Assembly: GCA_004292695.1 (NCBI GenBank)
Contig: RDXV01000024.1
Coordinates: forward strand, 1 to 41,351
Direction of reading: 5' to 3'
Length of the DNA: 41,351 nt
Source of the DNA: Nostocales cyanobacterium
GTDB taxonomy: Bacteria > Cyanobacteriota > Cyanobacteriia > Cyanobacteriales > Nostocaceae
The position numbers and the translations under genes were made by a program. The notes beneath the pieces were generated by a model. The model was not told the DNA's origin, did not search any database, and saw only the letters and a program-made list of their open reading frames with translations. This document shows positions 8,866-17,525 of this stretch, piece after piece. Within the stretch, counting starts at the first letter, position 1, and the number at the start of each line of letters is the position of its first letter.

Positions 8866-9982
8866 GTTTTCCTGAGATCAAAGATATTTATGTTCACCAC
8901 AACTATCTGTGTATTTAATGTTTTGTAATTGGGTAGACAACTGATTCATTAATCCAAATTCTAAAGGGTAAAACTATTGTGATACACGTAATTGACAACC
9001 AACTAACTATGGGTATTTTAGTCAAATACGATACGAGGATATTAGTAAGAAATAGAAAATTAAGTTTATTAGCTAATAATATTTTTTATAAACTTACTTG
9101 CAGTGAACTATTCAAGTTAGAAAAATCATGCTAGTCTTTTTATTAATTCAGCATTTACAAGTCGCAAGGTAATCATTCTATTTATTGACTTTCTGAGAGA
9201 AGAAATACTCGAAACTGATAATTGTGGAAATAAAAATCAGCTTGTTTAAGTATTTTTTCATGTCAACTAAATGAGTTAAAGGAGATATAATTTTTGTAAT
9301 GATTTTGTCAGCTTTTATTACTTGAATGTCATAAAATATATTATCCTGGATGGTGAAACTGGCTATGGTATTTATCAAAGGAGAGAACGTTATAATTAAC
9401 ACCAATTACGTTTCTGCTTCCAAGCTAGATCATCCTCATGGTGTAGGGAAGAGATATACATGACTAATTTTAGCGATGCTCCAAATATTTTTTCTAATGA
9501 AATCAAATTAAGGTGAATATTTACCATGATTTGAGAATTAAATTACCTAGCTGCAATTATTTAACCAGTTGTAGTTTTTGTGTCAGATGTTTTTAATTAT
9601 GCGGTTAAAATTTATTTGTATGTTTTTTATCCGCATTGCACCATAAAGTTACCAATAAAACAACCAAATGAAAGACAACCTTGTATAGTAGATTTACAAG
9701 CTTACAGTGTCACTAACTTTTCATCAATACACCAACAATGATATGTAAGAATTCAGCAAATTTGGTAAATTACTGGATTATCAAATGAATGATTTTGCTG
9801 TCAGTATTCAAAGTGAAAATGCTGGCAAATGAATACTTACAATGGCAACTATTTAGACAATAAATCAAGGCAGTGTTTACTATGTAGTATTGATGAATAA
9901 AACCAGATTTCTTACACAGCTATATTCAATAATTGTGGAAAGAATGAATAGATTGATTATTTATTTAGAAGCCACAGAACTT

Positions 9983-10005
9983 ACTGTAGCTAAACAATTT
10001 ACAGT
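9983..10005. promoter_or_regulatory. inverted repeat just upstream of hglE
   Basis: ACTGTA-N11-TACAGT, ending 20 bp before the first hglE ATG. A similar repeat, CTTGTA-N9-TACAAG, lies at 9680-9700. Both have the TGTA...TACA look of NtcA-type operators but the wrong spacing, so the binding protein is unknown. Confidence 0.35.
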
Positions 10006-10025
10006 CCTCAAAATTACTCTGTGCC

Positions 10026-13000
10026 ATGATATCTGCTGATTCAATTAATACTGCCTTGGCAGAGTTGGAGAACCTTATTAATAGTTGTGAACAGGATTTG
10101 ATTAAGTTTATAGAGGAAAAAAAGATGAATTCAGGAAAGCAAATCTCAACCAACAAAGTTAATAGACAACTGCAACAAAACCCTATCGCAATTGTAGGTA
10201 TGGCTTCTTTGTTACCCGAAGCTAGAAACCTCCGTCAATATTGGGAAAATATTGTTAGTAAAAAAGATTGTATTACTGATGTTCCCGAATCCCATTGGAG
10301 TGTTAAAGATTACTATGATCCTAACCCCAGAACTCCAGAGGATAAAACCTATTGTAAACGGGGCGGTTTTATTCCTGAAGTTGATTTTAACCCAATGGAA
10401 TTTGGTATTCCTCCCAGCATTTTAGAAGTGACAGATGTATCGCAACTATTAAGTTTAGTAGTTGCAAAAGAAGCGATGGAAGATGCTGGTTATGGGGAAA
10501 ATCGTGATTTTAACCGCGAGAATGTAGGGGTGATTTTAGGTGTAGCAATGGCTAAACAATTGGGGATGCCATTGTCAGCTAGATTGGAATATCCTGTATG
10601 GGAAAAAGTTTTAAAAAGTAGCGGTTTATCTGATGAAGATGCTCAGAAAATCGTTAACAAAATCAAGAGTGCTTATGTGAAATGGGATGAAAACGCCTTC
10701 CCTGGAATGTTAGCTAATGTGGTGGCTGGGAGAATTGCTAACCGCCTCAATTTTGGGGGTATGAATTGCGTTGTTGATGCTGCTTGTGCTAGTTCCTTTG
10801 GTGCTTTGAAAATGGCTATTAGTGAATTAGTAGAACACCGCAGCGATATGATGCTAACTGGTGGTGTAGATACCGATAACACCATCATGGCTTATATTTC
10901 TTTTAGTAAAACTCCTGCTGTTTCTCCTAGCGAAAATGTCAAACCTTTTGATGCTAAATCCGATGGGATGATGTTAGGTGAAGGTATCGCTATGTTGGTA
11001 ATAAAACGCCTGGAAGATGCTGTTAAAGATGGTGATAAAATCTATGCAGTAATTAAGGGTATTGGTACTTCTAGCGATGGACGCTATAAGAGTATTTATG
11101 CACCAAGAAAAGAGGGGCAAGTTAAAGCCTTAGAACGGGCTTATGATGATGCTGGTTTTTCCCCTGCAACTGTGGGTTTAATGGAAGCACATGGTACGGG
11201 TACAATGGCTGGAGATCCTACAGAATTCGGCTCTTTGCGGGATTTCTTAAATAAATATGATGACAAAAAACAACATATTGCTTTAGGTAGTGTAAAGTCC
11301 CAAATTGGTCATACAAAAGCTGCTGCTGGTGCTGCTAGTTTAGTAAAAACTGCCTTAGCTTTACACCATAAAATTCTGCCTCCAACTATCAATATTACTG
11401 AACCAAATCCCAAGTTAGATATTGAAAATTCTGCCTTTTATTTAAACACTGAAACTAGACCTTGGATACGTGCAGAAGGTGATACACCTAGACGGGCAGG
11501 GGTAAGTTCCTTTGGTTTTGGTGGTACTAACTATCATGTGGTGTTGGAAGAATACAACGCAGAACAAAAACAACCTTATCGTTTACATCATACCCCTAGT
11601 GAAGTGTTATTATTTGCTGAAAATAATGCAGATTTAATCGCTAAGTTAGAGGCAACATTTAATAATTTGCAGTCTAATGATAGTGATAGATATTATTCCC
11701 AATTGGTTTTAGCATCTCAGTCAGTAACTATCCCTCAAACAGCGGCTAGAATTGGCTTTGTAGCTGAGAATAAAGAAGAGGCTTGTAAGTTACTCAAAGT
11801 TAGTATTGACTTACTGAAAAATAAACCATCTTCTCCATCATGGGAACATCCCCAAGGTATTTATTACCGTGCAATGGGAATGGAATTAAAAGGAAAAGTT
11901 GTTGCTTTATTCTCTGGTCAAGGTTCTCAATACCTAGAAATGGGTAGAGAAGCGGTGATGAATTTCCCTGCTTTAAGAAGAATGTATGGGGCGATGGATG
12001 GGTTGTTAATTAAAGATAATTTACAGCCTATTTCGGAAGTTGTTTTCCCCCATCCAACTTTTAATGAAACTGAGAAAAAAGCTCAAATTGCTGCTTTGCA
12101 AAGAACCGAATATGCACAACCGGCGATAGGTGTTTTTAGTGCAGGTTTGTATTCAATTTTCCAACAAGCTGGGTTTCAATCAGATTTTACCGCTGGACAT
12201 AGTTTTGGTGAATTGACCGCTTTGTGGGCGGCAGGAGTGCTGACTGAGGAAGATTATTTGTACTTGGTTAAGTCTAGGGGGCAAGCGATGGCTGCACCAC
12301 AGGACCCTGACCATGATGCAGGTAGTATGTTAGCGGTGAAGGAAGATATCAGCAAAGTAGAGGCTGTATTAAAAAGTTTCCCACAAATTGCGATCGCTAA
12401 TTTCAATTCTCCTACTCAAGTTGTCTTAGCTGGACCAACTGCGGAAATTCAGAAAATTAACAAGCAGTTTCAAGAGTTGGGATACAGTGCCATACCTTTA
12501 CCTGTTTCCGCTGCTTTCCACACTCCTTTAATTGCATTTGCACAAAAATCTTTTGCAATTGCTACTAAGTCTGTACACTTTAAAAATCCTCAAGTACCTG
12601 TTTTCAGTAACGTTACTGGGAAACAATATCCCCAAGAAGCATCAGCAATTCAAAAAATCTTAGAAAGTCATCTTTCTAGCTCTGTTAACTTTAAGCAAGA
12701 GATAGAAAATATCTATGCTGCTGGTGGTTATTGCTTCGTAGAATTTGGACCCAAACGAATTCTTAGTAATTTGGTCAAAGATATTTTAGGTGAACGTCCC
12801 CATATTACTGTATCTCTCAACCCTAGCACGAAAAAAGATAGTGATCGTTCATTGAGAGAAGCAGCAATACAACTACGAGTAATTGGTATGGAGTTAGATA
12901 AACTCGATCCCTATCAACTCACAGAAAAGTTACCGGAAGTTGCTCCTAAAAAAGCATTAAATTACAAATTAAAAGGCATTAACTATGTTTCTGAAAAAAC

Positions 13001-15395
13001 TAAAAATGCCTTTAATGAAGCACTCAATAATGGATTCAAAATCTCCGGTTTAGAACAGCAAAAACAGTTACCAATTCCTGAGTCTAAACCTACAGAAATT
13101 CAAGAATCTAAAACCTTAGAAATCCAAAAACCAACAACCTCCGTAATTCCTAACGGAAATGGTAATGGAAACGGAAATGGCAATGGAAACGGTAACAAGA
13201 AAAACCCTGTCATTACTTCTTTGCAAACAATTTCTCCGATGAATTCTGCTACAGCTATAAATTCCAACCCAGCAACCAAAGAAATATTACCTACAGTCAG
13301 CCAAACTGCCATTGTAGAGCGTCTAGGAGGGAAGATGTCAACACCAGAACAAAATACCAACTTCCAACAGGTTTTAGAAAGTTTAGAAAACCTCCTGAAC
13401 CAATTTCAAAATAACCAAAGTGATAACTTACAAATTCATGTCACTTATCTAAGTCATCAAATGGAATATGCCAAAACATTTTTCCAATTGATGCAGCAAC
13501 AAAACCAAATACTTATTAATAGTGATTCTTCAGAAACTAGCCAAATTAAACAAGTGGTGATGGAAAGTTTCGAGCGGAGCATGATGCAGTTTCATAACCA
13601 ACAATCTGAAACTCTACGCATTCATGAACAATATCTACAAAAACAAGTAGAATATACCAAAAACTTTTTCCAACTCATTCAACAAGAATACTCTTTACTC
13701 ATAGAAGGTAAAGAAACCACATCCCCAGTAATTCCCCCCCAATTTACTGAAACCCACACCCAAAACTTACGGGAATTAGTTCCACCAACCCCAGAACCAA
13801 CTATTACAGAAATGGTAGTTCCTCCTACTCCTGAAATAGTGGAAACTCCAGAACCTGTAAAAGTAGAAGTTCCTGCTCAAAAAATTCCTGAACCAGTTCT
13901 AGAAAAACAACCAGAACCCGTAGCACAGGTAGAAGCATTAGCTTTAACTACTCAACCTACAAACAGCGGAGTTGATATTAAAGAACTAGGTCAAAATCTC
14001 CTTTCAATTACTAGCGAAAAAACTGGTTATCCCATCGAAATGCTAGAATTTGACATGGACATGGAAGCAGACTTAGGTATTGACTCCATCAAACGAGTAG
14101 AAATACTAGGTGGATTGCAAGAATTATACCCTAATTTGCCCAAACCTAATTTAGAAGAACTAGCAGAAAAACGCACCATTGGTCAAATTGTTGAGTATCT
14201 AGAAAAACAAGCTGGTAGTAACAGCCCTGTTGAAAAAGAAGTAACACAACTGCCAGAAGCAGCACAGGTGACAGCGGAAGTCAAACCAGAGTTAATAGTT
14301 ACTTCCCAGTTACCCCTACCAGAACCGGAAACCGTCAGCGACGAATACGCCAACATTGCCCAAACCCTGTTAAACATCACCAGTGAAAAAACAGGCTACC
14401 CAGTCGAGATGTTAGAACTAGACATGGACATGGAAGCCGACCTGGGGATAGACTCCATCAAACGAGTAGAAATACTGGGAGCGATGCAGGAAACGTATCC
14501 TAATTTACCAAAACCAAATATAGAGGAACTGGGCGACCTACGGACAATTGGACAGATAGTTAACTACCTCCAGCAACTGGTGGCGGGTGAAAAAAAAAAG
14601 CCTGATACTGACTCGATAAACGCAGACATCGCCCCCCAAGTGGTGGACTTAACCCCTCCACCACCAGCAGACCCAAACCTTCCCCGTCGTCCTGCCAAGC
14701 TGAAAACCTTACCCAGACCTGATTTTTGGGAATGCCAACTACCAGAGGGACACATTAGTTTAATTACTGATGATGGCTCTCTTAATACCACCAAACTAGC
14801 GCACGCACTCATAGAAAAGGGTTGGAAGGTGGTAGTGTTGAGCTTCCCTCAATCATTAATTCCTGATAGCGAGTCACCATTACCCCCAGGAGTTACCCGC
14901 CTCACCTTGGCAAATATGAGTGAAGAACATCTGCAATTACTCCTACAAAGTATCAGCATTCAACACGGAAAAATTGGGTCATTCATTCACTTACACCCAC
15001 AATTGACAACTCCAAAACTGGGTTATTCAGAAGCAGAAAAAGCGATTGTTAAACACATCTTTTTGATAGCAAAACACTTGAAACAATCCTTAAACACAGC
15101 AGCAGAATTACCAGGAAGAGTTAGCTTTTGTACAGTTGCCCATCTTGACGGTGCATTTGGATTAAACCACACAGAAAACTTCGGAATTATCGGTGCTGGA
15201 TTATTTGGATTAACCAAAAGTTTAAGATGGGAATGGCCAAAAGTCTTCTTGAGAGCAATTGATTTAAGTCCCGCTTTAGACCCACATCAATCAGCAGAAT
15301 ATATAGTTGCTGAATTGCATGATTCTAACCGATATATTGGGGAAGTTGGTTATAGCGAAAAAGGCAGAGTTACCCTCATTGCTAAAACCGAATAA
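10026..15395 (+). CDS. hglE: heterocyst glycolipid polyketide synthase HglE (KS-AT-ACP-ACP-KR half)
   Basis: 1789-aa PfaA-like synthase. The KS (about 53-508) has its Cys254 in DAACASS, His389 in EAHGTGT and His429 in SQIGHTK. The malonyl-type AT (about 625-925) has FSGQGSQYLEMG and Ser726 in GHSFGE. Then come an Asn-Gly repeat linker (1043-1057), two copies of a glutamine-rich helical motif (about 1124-1163 and 1186-1225) and two ACPs with phosphopantetheine Ser1354 and Ser1477 in LGIDSIKRVEIL. The C-terminus (about 1560-1789) resembles the structural half of a ketoreductase; the catalytic half is in the next gene. Start: ATG 10026, or ATG 10125, which has the better ribosome site (GAGG, 8 nt spacing) and still precedes the KS. 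It should extend the acyl chain of heterocyst glycolipid. Confidence 0.92.
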   Translation: MISADSINTALAELENLINSCEQDLIKFIEEKKMNSGKQISTNKVNRQLQQNPIAIVGMASLLPEARNLRQYWENIVSKKDCITDVPESHWSVKDYYDPNPRTPEDKTYCKRGGFIPEVDFNPMEFGIPPSILEVTDVSQLLSLVVAKEAMEDAGYGENRDFNRENVGVILGVAMAKQLGMPLSARLEYPVWEKVLKSSGLSDEDAQKIVNKIKSAYVKWDENAFPGMLANVVAGRIANRLNFGGMNCVVDAACASSFGALKMAISELVEHRSDMMLTGGVDTDNTIMAYISFSKTPAVSPSENVKPFDAKSDGMMLGEGIAMLVIKRLEDAVKDGDKIYAVIKGIGTSSDGRYKSIYAPRKEGQVKALERAYDDAGFSPATVGLMEAHGTGTMAGDPTEFGSLRDFLNKYDDKKQHIALGSVKSQIGHTKAAAGAASLVKTALALHHKILPPTINITEPNPKLDIENSAFYLNTETRPWIRAEGDTPRRAGVSSFGFGGTNYHVVLEEYNAEQKQPYRLHHTPSEVLLFAENNADLIAKLEATFNNLQSNDSDRYYSQLVLASQSVTIPQTAARIGFVAENKEEACKLLKVSIDLLKNKPSSPSWEHPQGIYYRAMGMELKGKVVALFSGQGSQYLEMGREAVMNFPALRRMYGAMDGLLIKDNLQPISEVVFPHPTFNETEKKAQIAALQRTEYAQPAIGVFSAGLYSIFQQAGFQSDFTAGHSFGELTALWAAGVLTEEDYLYLVKSRGQAMAAPQDPDHDAGSMLAVKEDISKVEAVLKSFPQIAIANFNSPTQVVLAGPTAEIQKINKQFQELGYSAIPLPVSAAFHTPLIAFAQKSFAIATKSVHFKNPQVPVFSNVTGKQYPQEASAIQKILESHLSSSVNFKQEIENIYAAGGYCFVEFGPKRILSNLVKDILGERPHITVSLNPSTKKDSDRSLREAAIQLRVIGMELDKLDPYQLTEKLPEVAPKKALNYKLKGINYVSEKTKNAFNEALNNGFKISGLEQQKQLPIPESKPTEIQESKTLEIQKPTTSVIPNGNGNGNGNGNGNGNKKNPVITSLQTISPMNSATAINSNPATKEILPTVSQTAIVERLGGKMSTPEQNTNFQQVLESLENLLNQFQNNQSDNLQIHVTYLSHQMEYAKTFFQLMQQQNQILINSDSSETSQIKQVVMESFERSMMQFHNQQSETLRIHEQYLQKQVEYTKNFFQLIQQEYSLLIEGKETTSPVIPPQFTETHTQNLRELVPPTPEPTITEMVVPPTPEIVETPEPVKVEVPAQKIPEPVLEKQPEPVAQVEALALTTQPTNSGVDIKELGQNLLSITSEKTGYPIEMLEFDMDMEADLGIDSIKRVEILGGLQELYPNLPKPNLEELAEKRTIGQIVEYLEKQAGSNSPVEKEVTQLPEAAQVTAEVKPELIVTSQLPLPEPETVSDEYANIAQTLLNITSEKTGYPVEMLELDMDMEADLGIDSIKRVEILGAMQETYPNLPKPNIEELGDLRTIGQIVNYLQQLVAGEKKKPDTDSINADIAPQVVDLTPPPPADPNLPRRPAKLKTLPRPDFWECQLPEGHISLITDDGSLNTTKLAHALIEKGWKVVVLSFPQSLIPDSESPLPPGVTRLTLANMSEEHLQLLLQSISIQHGKIGSFIHLHPQLTTPKLGYSEAEKAIVKHIFLIAKHLKQSLNTAAELPGRVSFCTVAHLDGAFGLNHTENFGIIGAGLFGLTKSLRWEWPKVFLRAIDLSPALDPHQSAEYIVAELHDSNRYIGEVGYSEKGRVTLIAKTE
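13325..13337 (+). promoter_or_regulatory. strong internal ribosome-binding site with in-frame ATG in hglE
   Basis: AGGAGG followed by GAAG and an ATG at 13335 (Met1104), in frame with hglE and placed exactly between the AT-linker part and the helical-motif/ACP part. It could start a separate 686-residue ACP-ACP-KR protein, or be the relic of a formerly separate gene (hglF in PCC 7120 nomenclature). Confidence 0.45.
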
Positions 15396-15402
15396 ATCAA
15401 AA

Positions 15403-15420
15403 GGTGGGCAATTGCCCACC
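15403..15420. repeat. perfect 18-bp palindrome after hglE
   Basis: GGTGGGCAATTGCCCACC, starting 8 bp after the hglE stop. A strong hairpin in RNA, but with no following T-run, so not a classic terminator. Confidence 0.7.
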
Positions 15421-15656
15421 ACAAAGAAATCGTATTTCGCGCCAAGGTACAAAGGAACAAAGACGCAAAGGTAAATATTACTGATTTCCTAAATACCTCT
15501 ATTATTTTCTTCTTCTTCTCTCTTCTTCCTTCGCGTCCTTCGTGGTTCAATAAATCTTCTCTCTGCGCCTCTGCGTGAGAAAAATCAAATATATTCAACC
15601 CCAAGAAACGGCAAAATTTTAAATTCTAAATTTTTTTAACTTATCACCGAGGAATT
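15421..15656. repeat. dispersed cyanobacterial repeat segment between hglE and hglG
   Basis: Contains phrases such as GCCAAGGTACAAAGGAACAAAG, CCTTCGCGTCCTTCGTGG and CTCTGCGCCTCTGCGTGAG plus a CT-rich run. From memory these belong to intergenic repeats scattered in Nostocales genomes. No gene is seen in this 236-bp stretch. Confidence 0.6.
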
Positions 15657-17387
15657 ATGACAGCAACATTGCAAATTAGCCCATCATCTGTTTTCGTTGT
15701 CAGTGGTGGAGCAAAGGGAATCACTGCACAATGTACAATCAAACTAGCACAAAACCAACCTTGTAAATTTATCCTTTTAGGTCGTTCAGAAATTGCCGAA
15801 GAACCAGAATATGCTATTGGTTATTTAGAAGAACCAGCATTAAAAAAACGCATCATGGAAAACCTAATTTCTCAAGGTGAAAAACCAACACCCATGATGG
15901 TACAAAAAATATTTAATCAGATAAATTCTAGCCGAGAAATTAAAAAAACATTAGCAGCAATAACCGCCACAGGTGCAGAGGTTGAATATGTCAGCGTTGA
16001 TGTTACTGATACCTTCGCATTAAAGGAAAAATTAGATAGTGTTGCTCAAAAATTTGGGCATATTACAGGCATTATTCACGGTGCTGGCAACTTAGCAGAT
16101 AAACTAATTGAAAAGAAAACCTCAGAAGATTTTGAAAAGGTTTACACTGCCAAAGTTCAAGGATTACAAAACTTACTTAATTGTATAAATCCTCAGCAGT
16201 TACAACATTTAGTTTTGTTTTCTTCTGTGACAGGTTTTTATGGCAATATTGGTCAAAGTGATTATGCCATAGCTAACGAAATTCTCAATAAATCCGCCCA
16301 TCAATTTAAAAAACACTACCCTAATTCTCATGTAGTTGCTATTAACTGGGGTGGTTGGGATAGTGGCATGGTGACACCACAACTGAAAAAAGCATTTGCT
16401 GAAAGAGGAATTGATATAATTCCCGTAGAAATTGGTACACAGATGTTAGTAAATGAACTACATCCTGCCTTTACAAATCAATCGCAAGTGGTAATTGGTA
16501 GCCCCATGAATTTACCACCCACACCCCTAGAAAGTGAACTCAAAAGTTATCGCATCCGTAGACGGATGACATTAGCAGAAAACCCATTTTTATACGACCA
16601 TACTATTGCCGATGTGCAAGTTTTACCCGCCACTTGCGCCATGTCATGGATGATTCATGCCTGTGAAGAAATTTACCCAGGATATCGTTACTTAAACTGT
16701 CGAGAATTTAAGGTATTAAAGGGAATATCTTTTAATTCTACTTTGGCAGATGAGTATATTTTAGAAATTCAAGAACTTTCCAAAAACAGCGGGGAATTTA
16801 TAGATTTTCAAACTAAAATACTCAGTAAAAATGCTCAAGGCAAAACACACTTTCATTTCTCTGCTATTATTAGAGTAGTGGGTAAAATGCCAGAAGCACC
16901 TATTTATGAATCTCTGAATCTCACAGAAGATAATATTATTACCACCACAGGTAAAGGATTTTATCAAAATGGTGAATCATCCCTATTTCATGGTCCTGCT
17001 TTCCAAGAAATTACTAGGGTTTTAAATGTTAATCCTAATAAAATTACGGTTGAGTGTTGCTGGCCAGAAATATCTGAACAAGCACAAGGACAATTTCCAG
17101 TTAAATGGCATAATCCCTATACTACAGATATTAGTACCCAATCATTATGGATTTGGTTAAATCACTTTCATCAAGAAGTATGTTTACCAGGACAATTAAC
17201 CTATTCAGAACAATTTTTAACAGTTCCTTGTAGTTCACCATTTTATGTTTCTTGTGAAATTGAAAACAAGACAGATACAGGTGTAACAGCCAATTTTATT
17301 TTACACAGTAAAGAAGGACAAATTTACTCCCGCATTTTAGGAGCAAAAGCAGTTATCTGGCCGATGAAAATGTTAAACAAGAAGTAG
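15657..17387 (+). CDS. hglG: glycolipid synthase subunit with KR catalytic half and DH-like domain (HglG)
   Basis: 576 aa. The N-terminal part is the catalytic Rossmann half of a PKS ketoreductase: VVSGGAKGITAQ (NADPH turn, about residues 15-26), LLGRSE, then LFSSVTGFYGN with Ser190, Tyr203 in SDYAIAN and Asn207. Ser and Tyr are 13 residues apart as expected. From about residue 305 there is a PS-DH-like hotdog: NPFLYDHTIADVQVLP with His315, later FHGPAFQEI. In PfaA, KR and DH follow the ACPs in one chain. Here the chain is cut inside the KR, and HglE's C-terminus supplies the structural half. It should reduce the beta-keto acyl-ACP and perhaps dehydrate it. The symbol is assigned by gene order before hglD and is less certain than the function. 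Confidence 0.82.
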   Translation: MTATLQISPSSVFVVSGGAKGITAQCTIKLAQNQPCKFILLGRSEIAEEPEYAIGYLEEPALKKRIMENLISQGEKPTPMMVQKIFNQINSSREIKKTLAAITATGAEVEYVSVDVTDTFALKEKLDSVAQKFGHITGIIHGAGNLADKLIEKKTSEDFEKVYTAKVQGLQNLLNCINPQQLQHLVLFSSVTGFYGNIGQSDYAIANEILNKSAHQFKKHYPNSHVVAINWGGWDSGMVTPQLKKAFAERGIDIIPVEIGTQMLVNELHPAFTNQSQVVIGSPMNLPPTPLESELKSYRIRRRMTLAENPFLYDHTIADVQVLPATCAMSWMIHACEEIYPGYRYLNCREFKVLKGISFNSTLADEYILEIQELSKNSGEFIDFQTKILSKNAQGKTHFHFSAIIRVVGKMPEAPIYESLNLTEDNIITTTGKGFYQNGESSLFHGPAFQEITRVLNVNPNKITVECCWPEISEQAQGQFPVKWHNPYTTDISTQSLWIWLNHFHQEVCLPGQLTYSEQFLTVPCSSPFYVSCEIENKTDTGVTANFILHSKEGQIYSRILGAKAVIWPMKMLNKK

Positions 17388-17421
17388 GTAATTGGTAACT
17401 GGTAATTGGTAATTGGTAATT
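17388..17421. repeat. TAATTGG heptad repeat
   Basis: Direct copies of GGTAATT with one GGTAACT variant, immediately after the hglG stop codon. Confidence 0.85.
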
Positions 17422-17525
17422 GAAAAACCACGTTTGGGGGAATCGCGTAAATCCTAAAAAAACATGAGGGAATTAAATTAAAGAATTAATTCTACATTCT
17501 TAATTCTTAATTCTCTCTTACCCCA

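Larger units (their letters stand above)
8167..10025. other. 1.86-kb AT-rich divergent spacer between hgdB and hglE
   Basis: No convincing intact gene on either strand. It should contain the divergent promoters of the hgd run (leftward) and the hgl polyketide synthase run (rightward). Contents I can point to: a GTA-N8-TAC site (8417-8430), short coding-like pieces from 8618 to about 8865 that look decayed, a 53-codon GTG-started open frame (8979-9140) with no recognisable motif, and two TGTA/TACA inverted repeats (9680-9700 and 9983-10005). The minus-strand frame 9178-9405 looks like chance AT-rich coding. Confidence 0.7.

Noticed and set aside
9178-9405. Minus-strand 75-codon open frame in the hgdB-hglE spacer
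   Set aside because: AT-rich, hydrophobic by composition, no motif, no clear ribosome site.
13100-13360. Minus-strand frame opposite the Asn-Gly linker of hglE
   Set aside because: The Phe/Pro/Leu-rich protein is the complement of the repeat; no independent support.
15403-15420. Rho-independent terminator after hglE
   Set aside because: The palindrome is strong but has no loop and no T-run; kept only as a palindrome.
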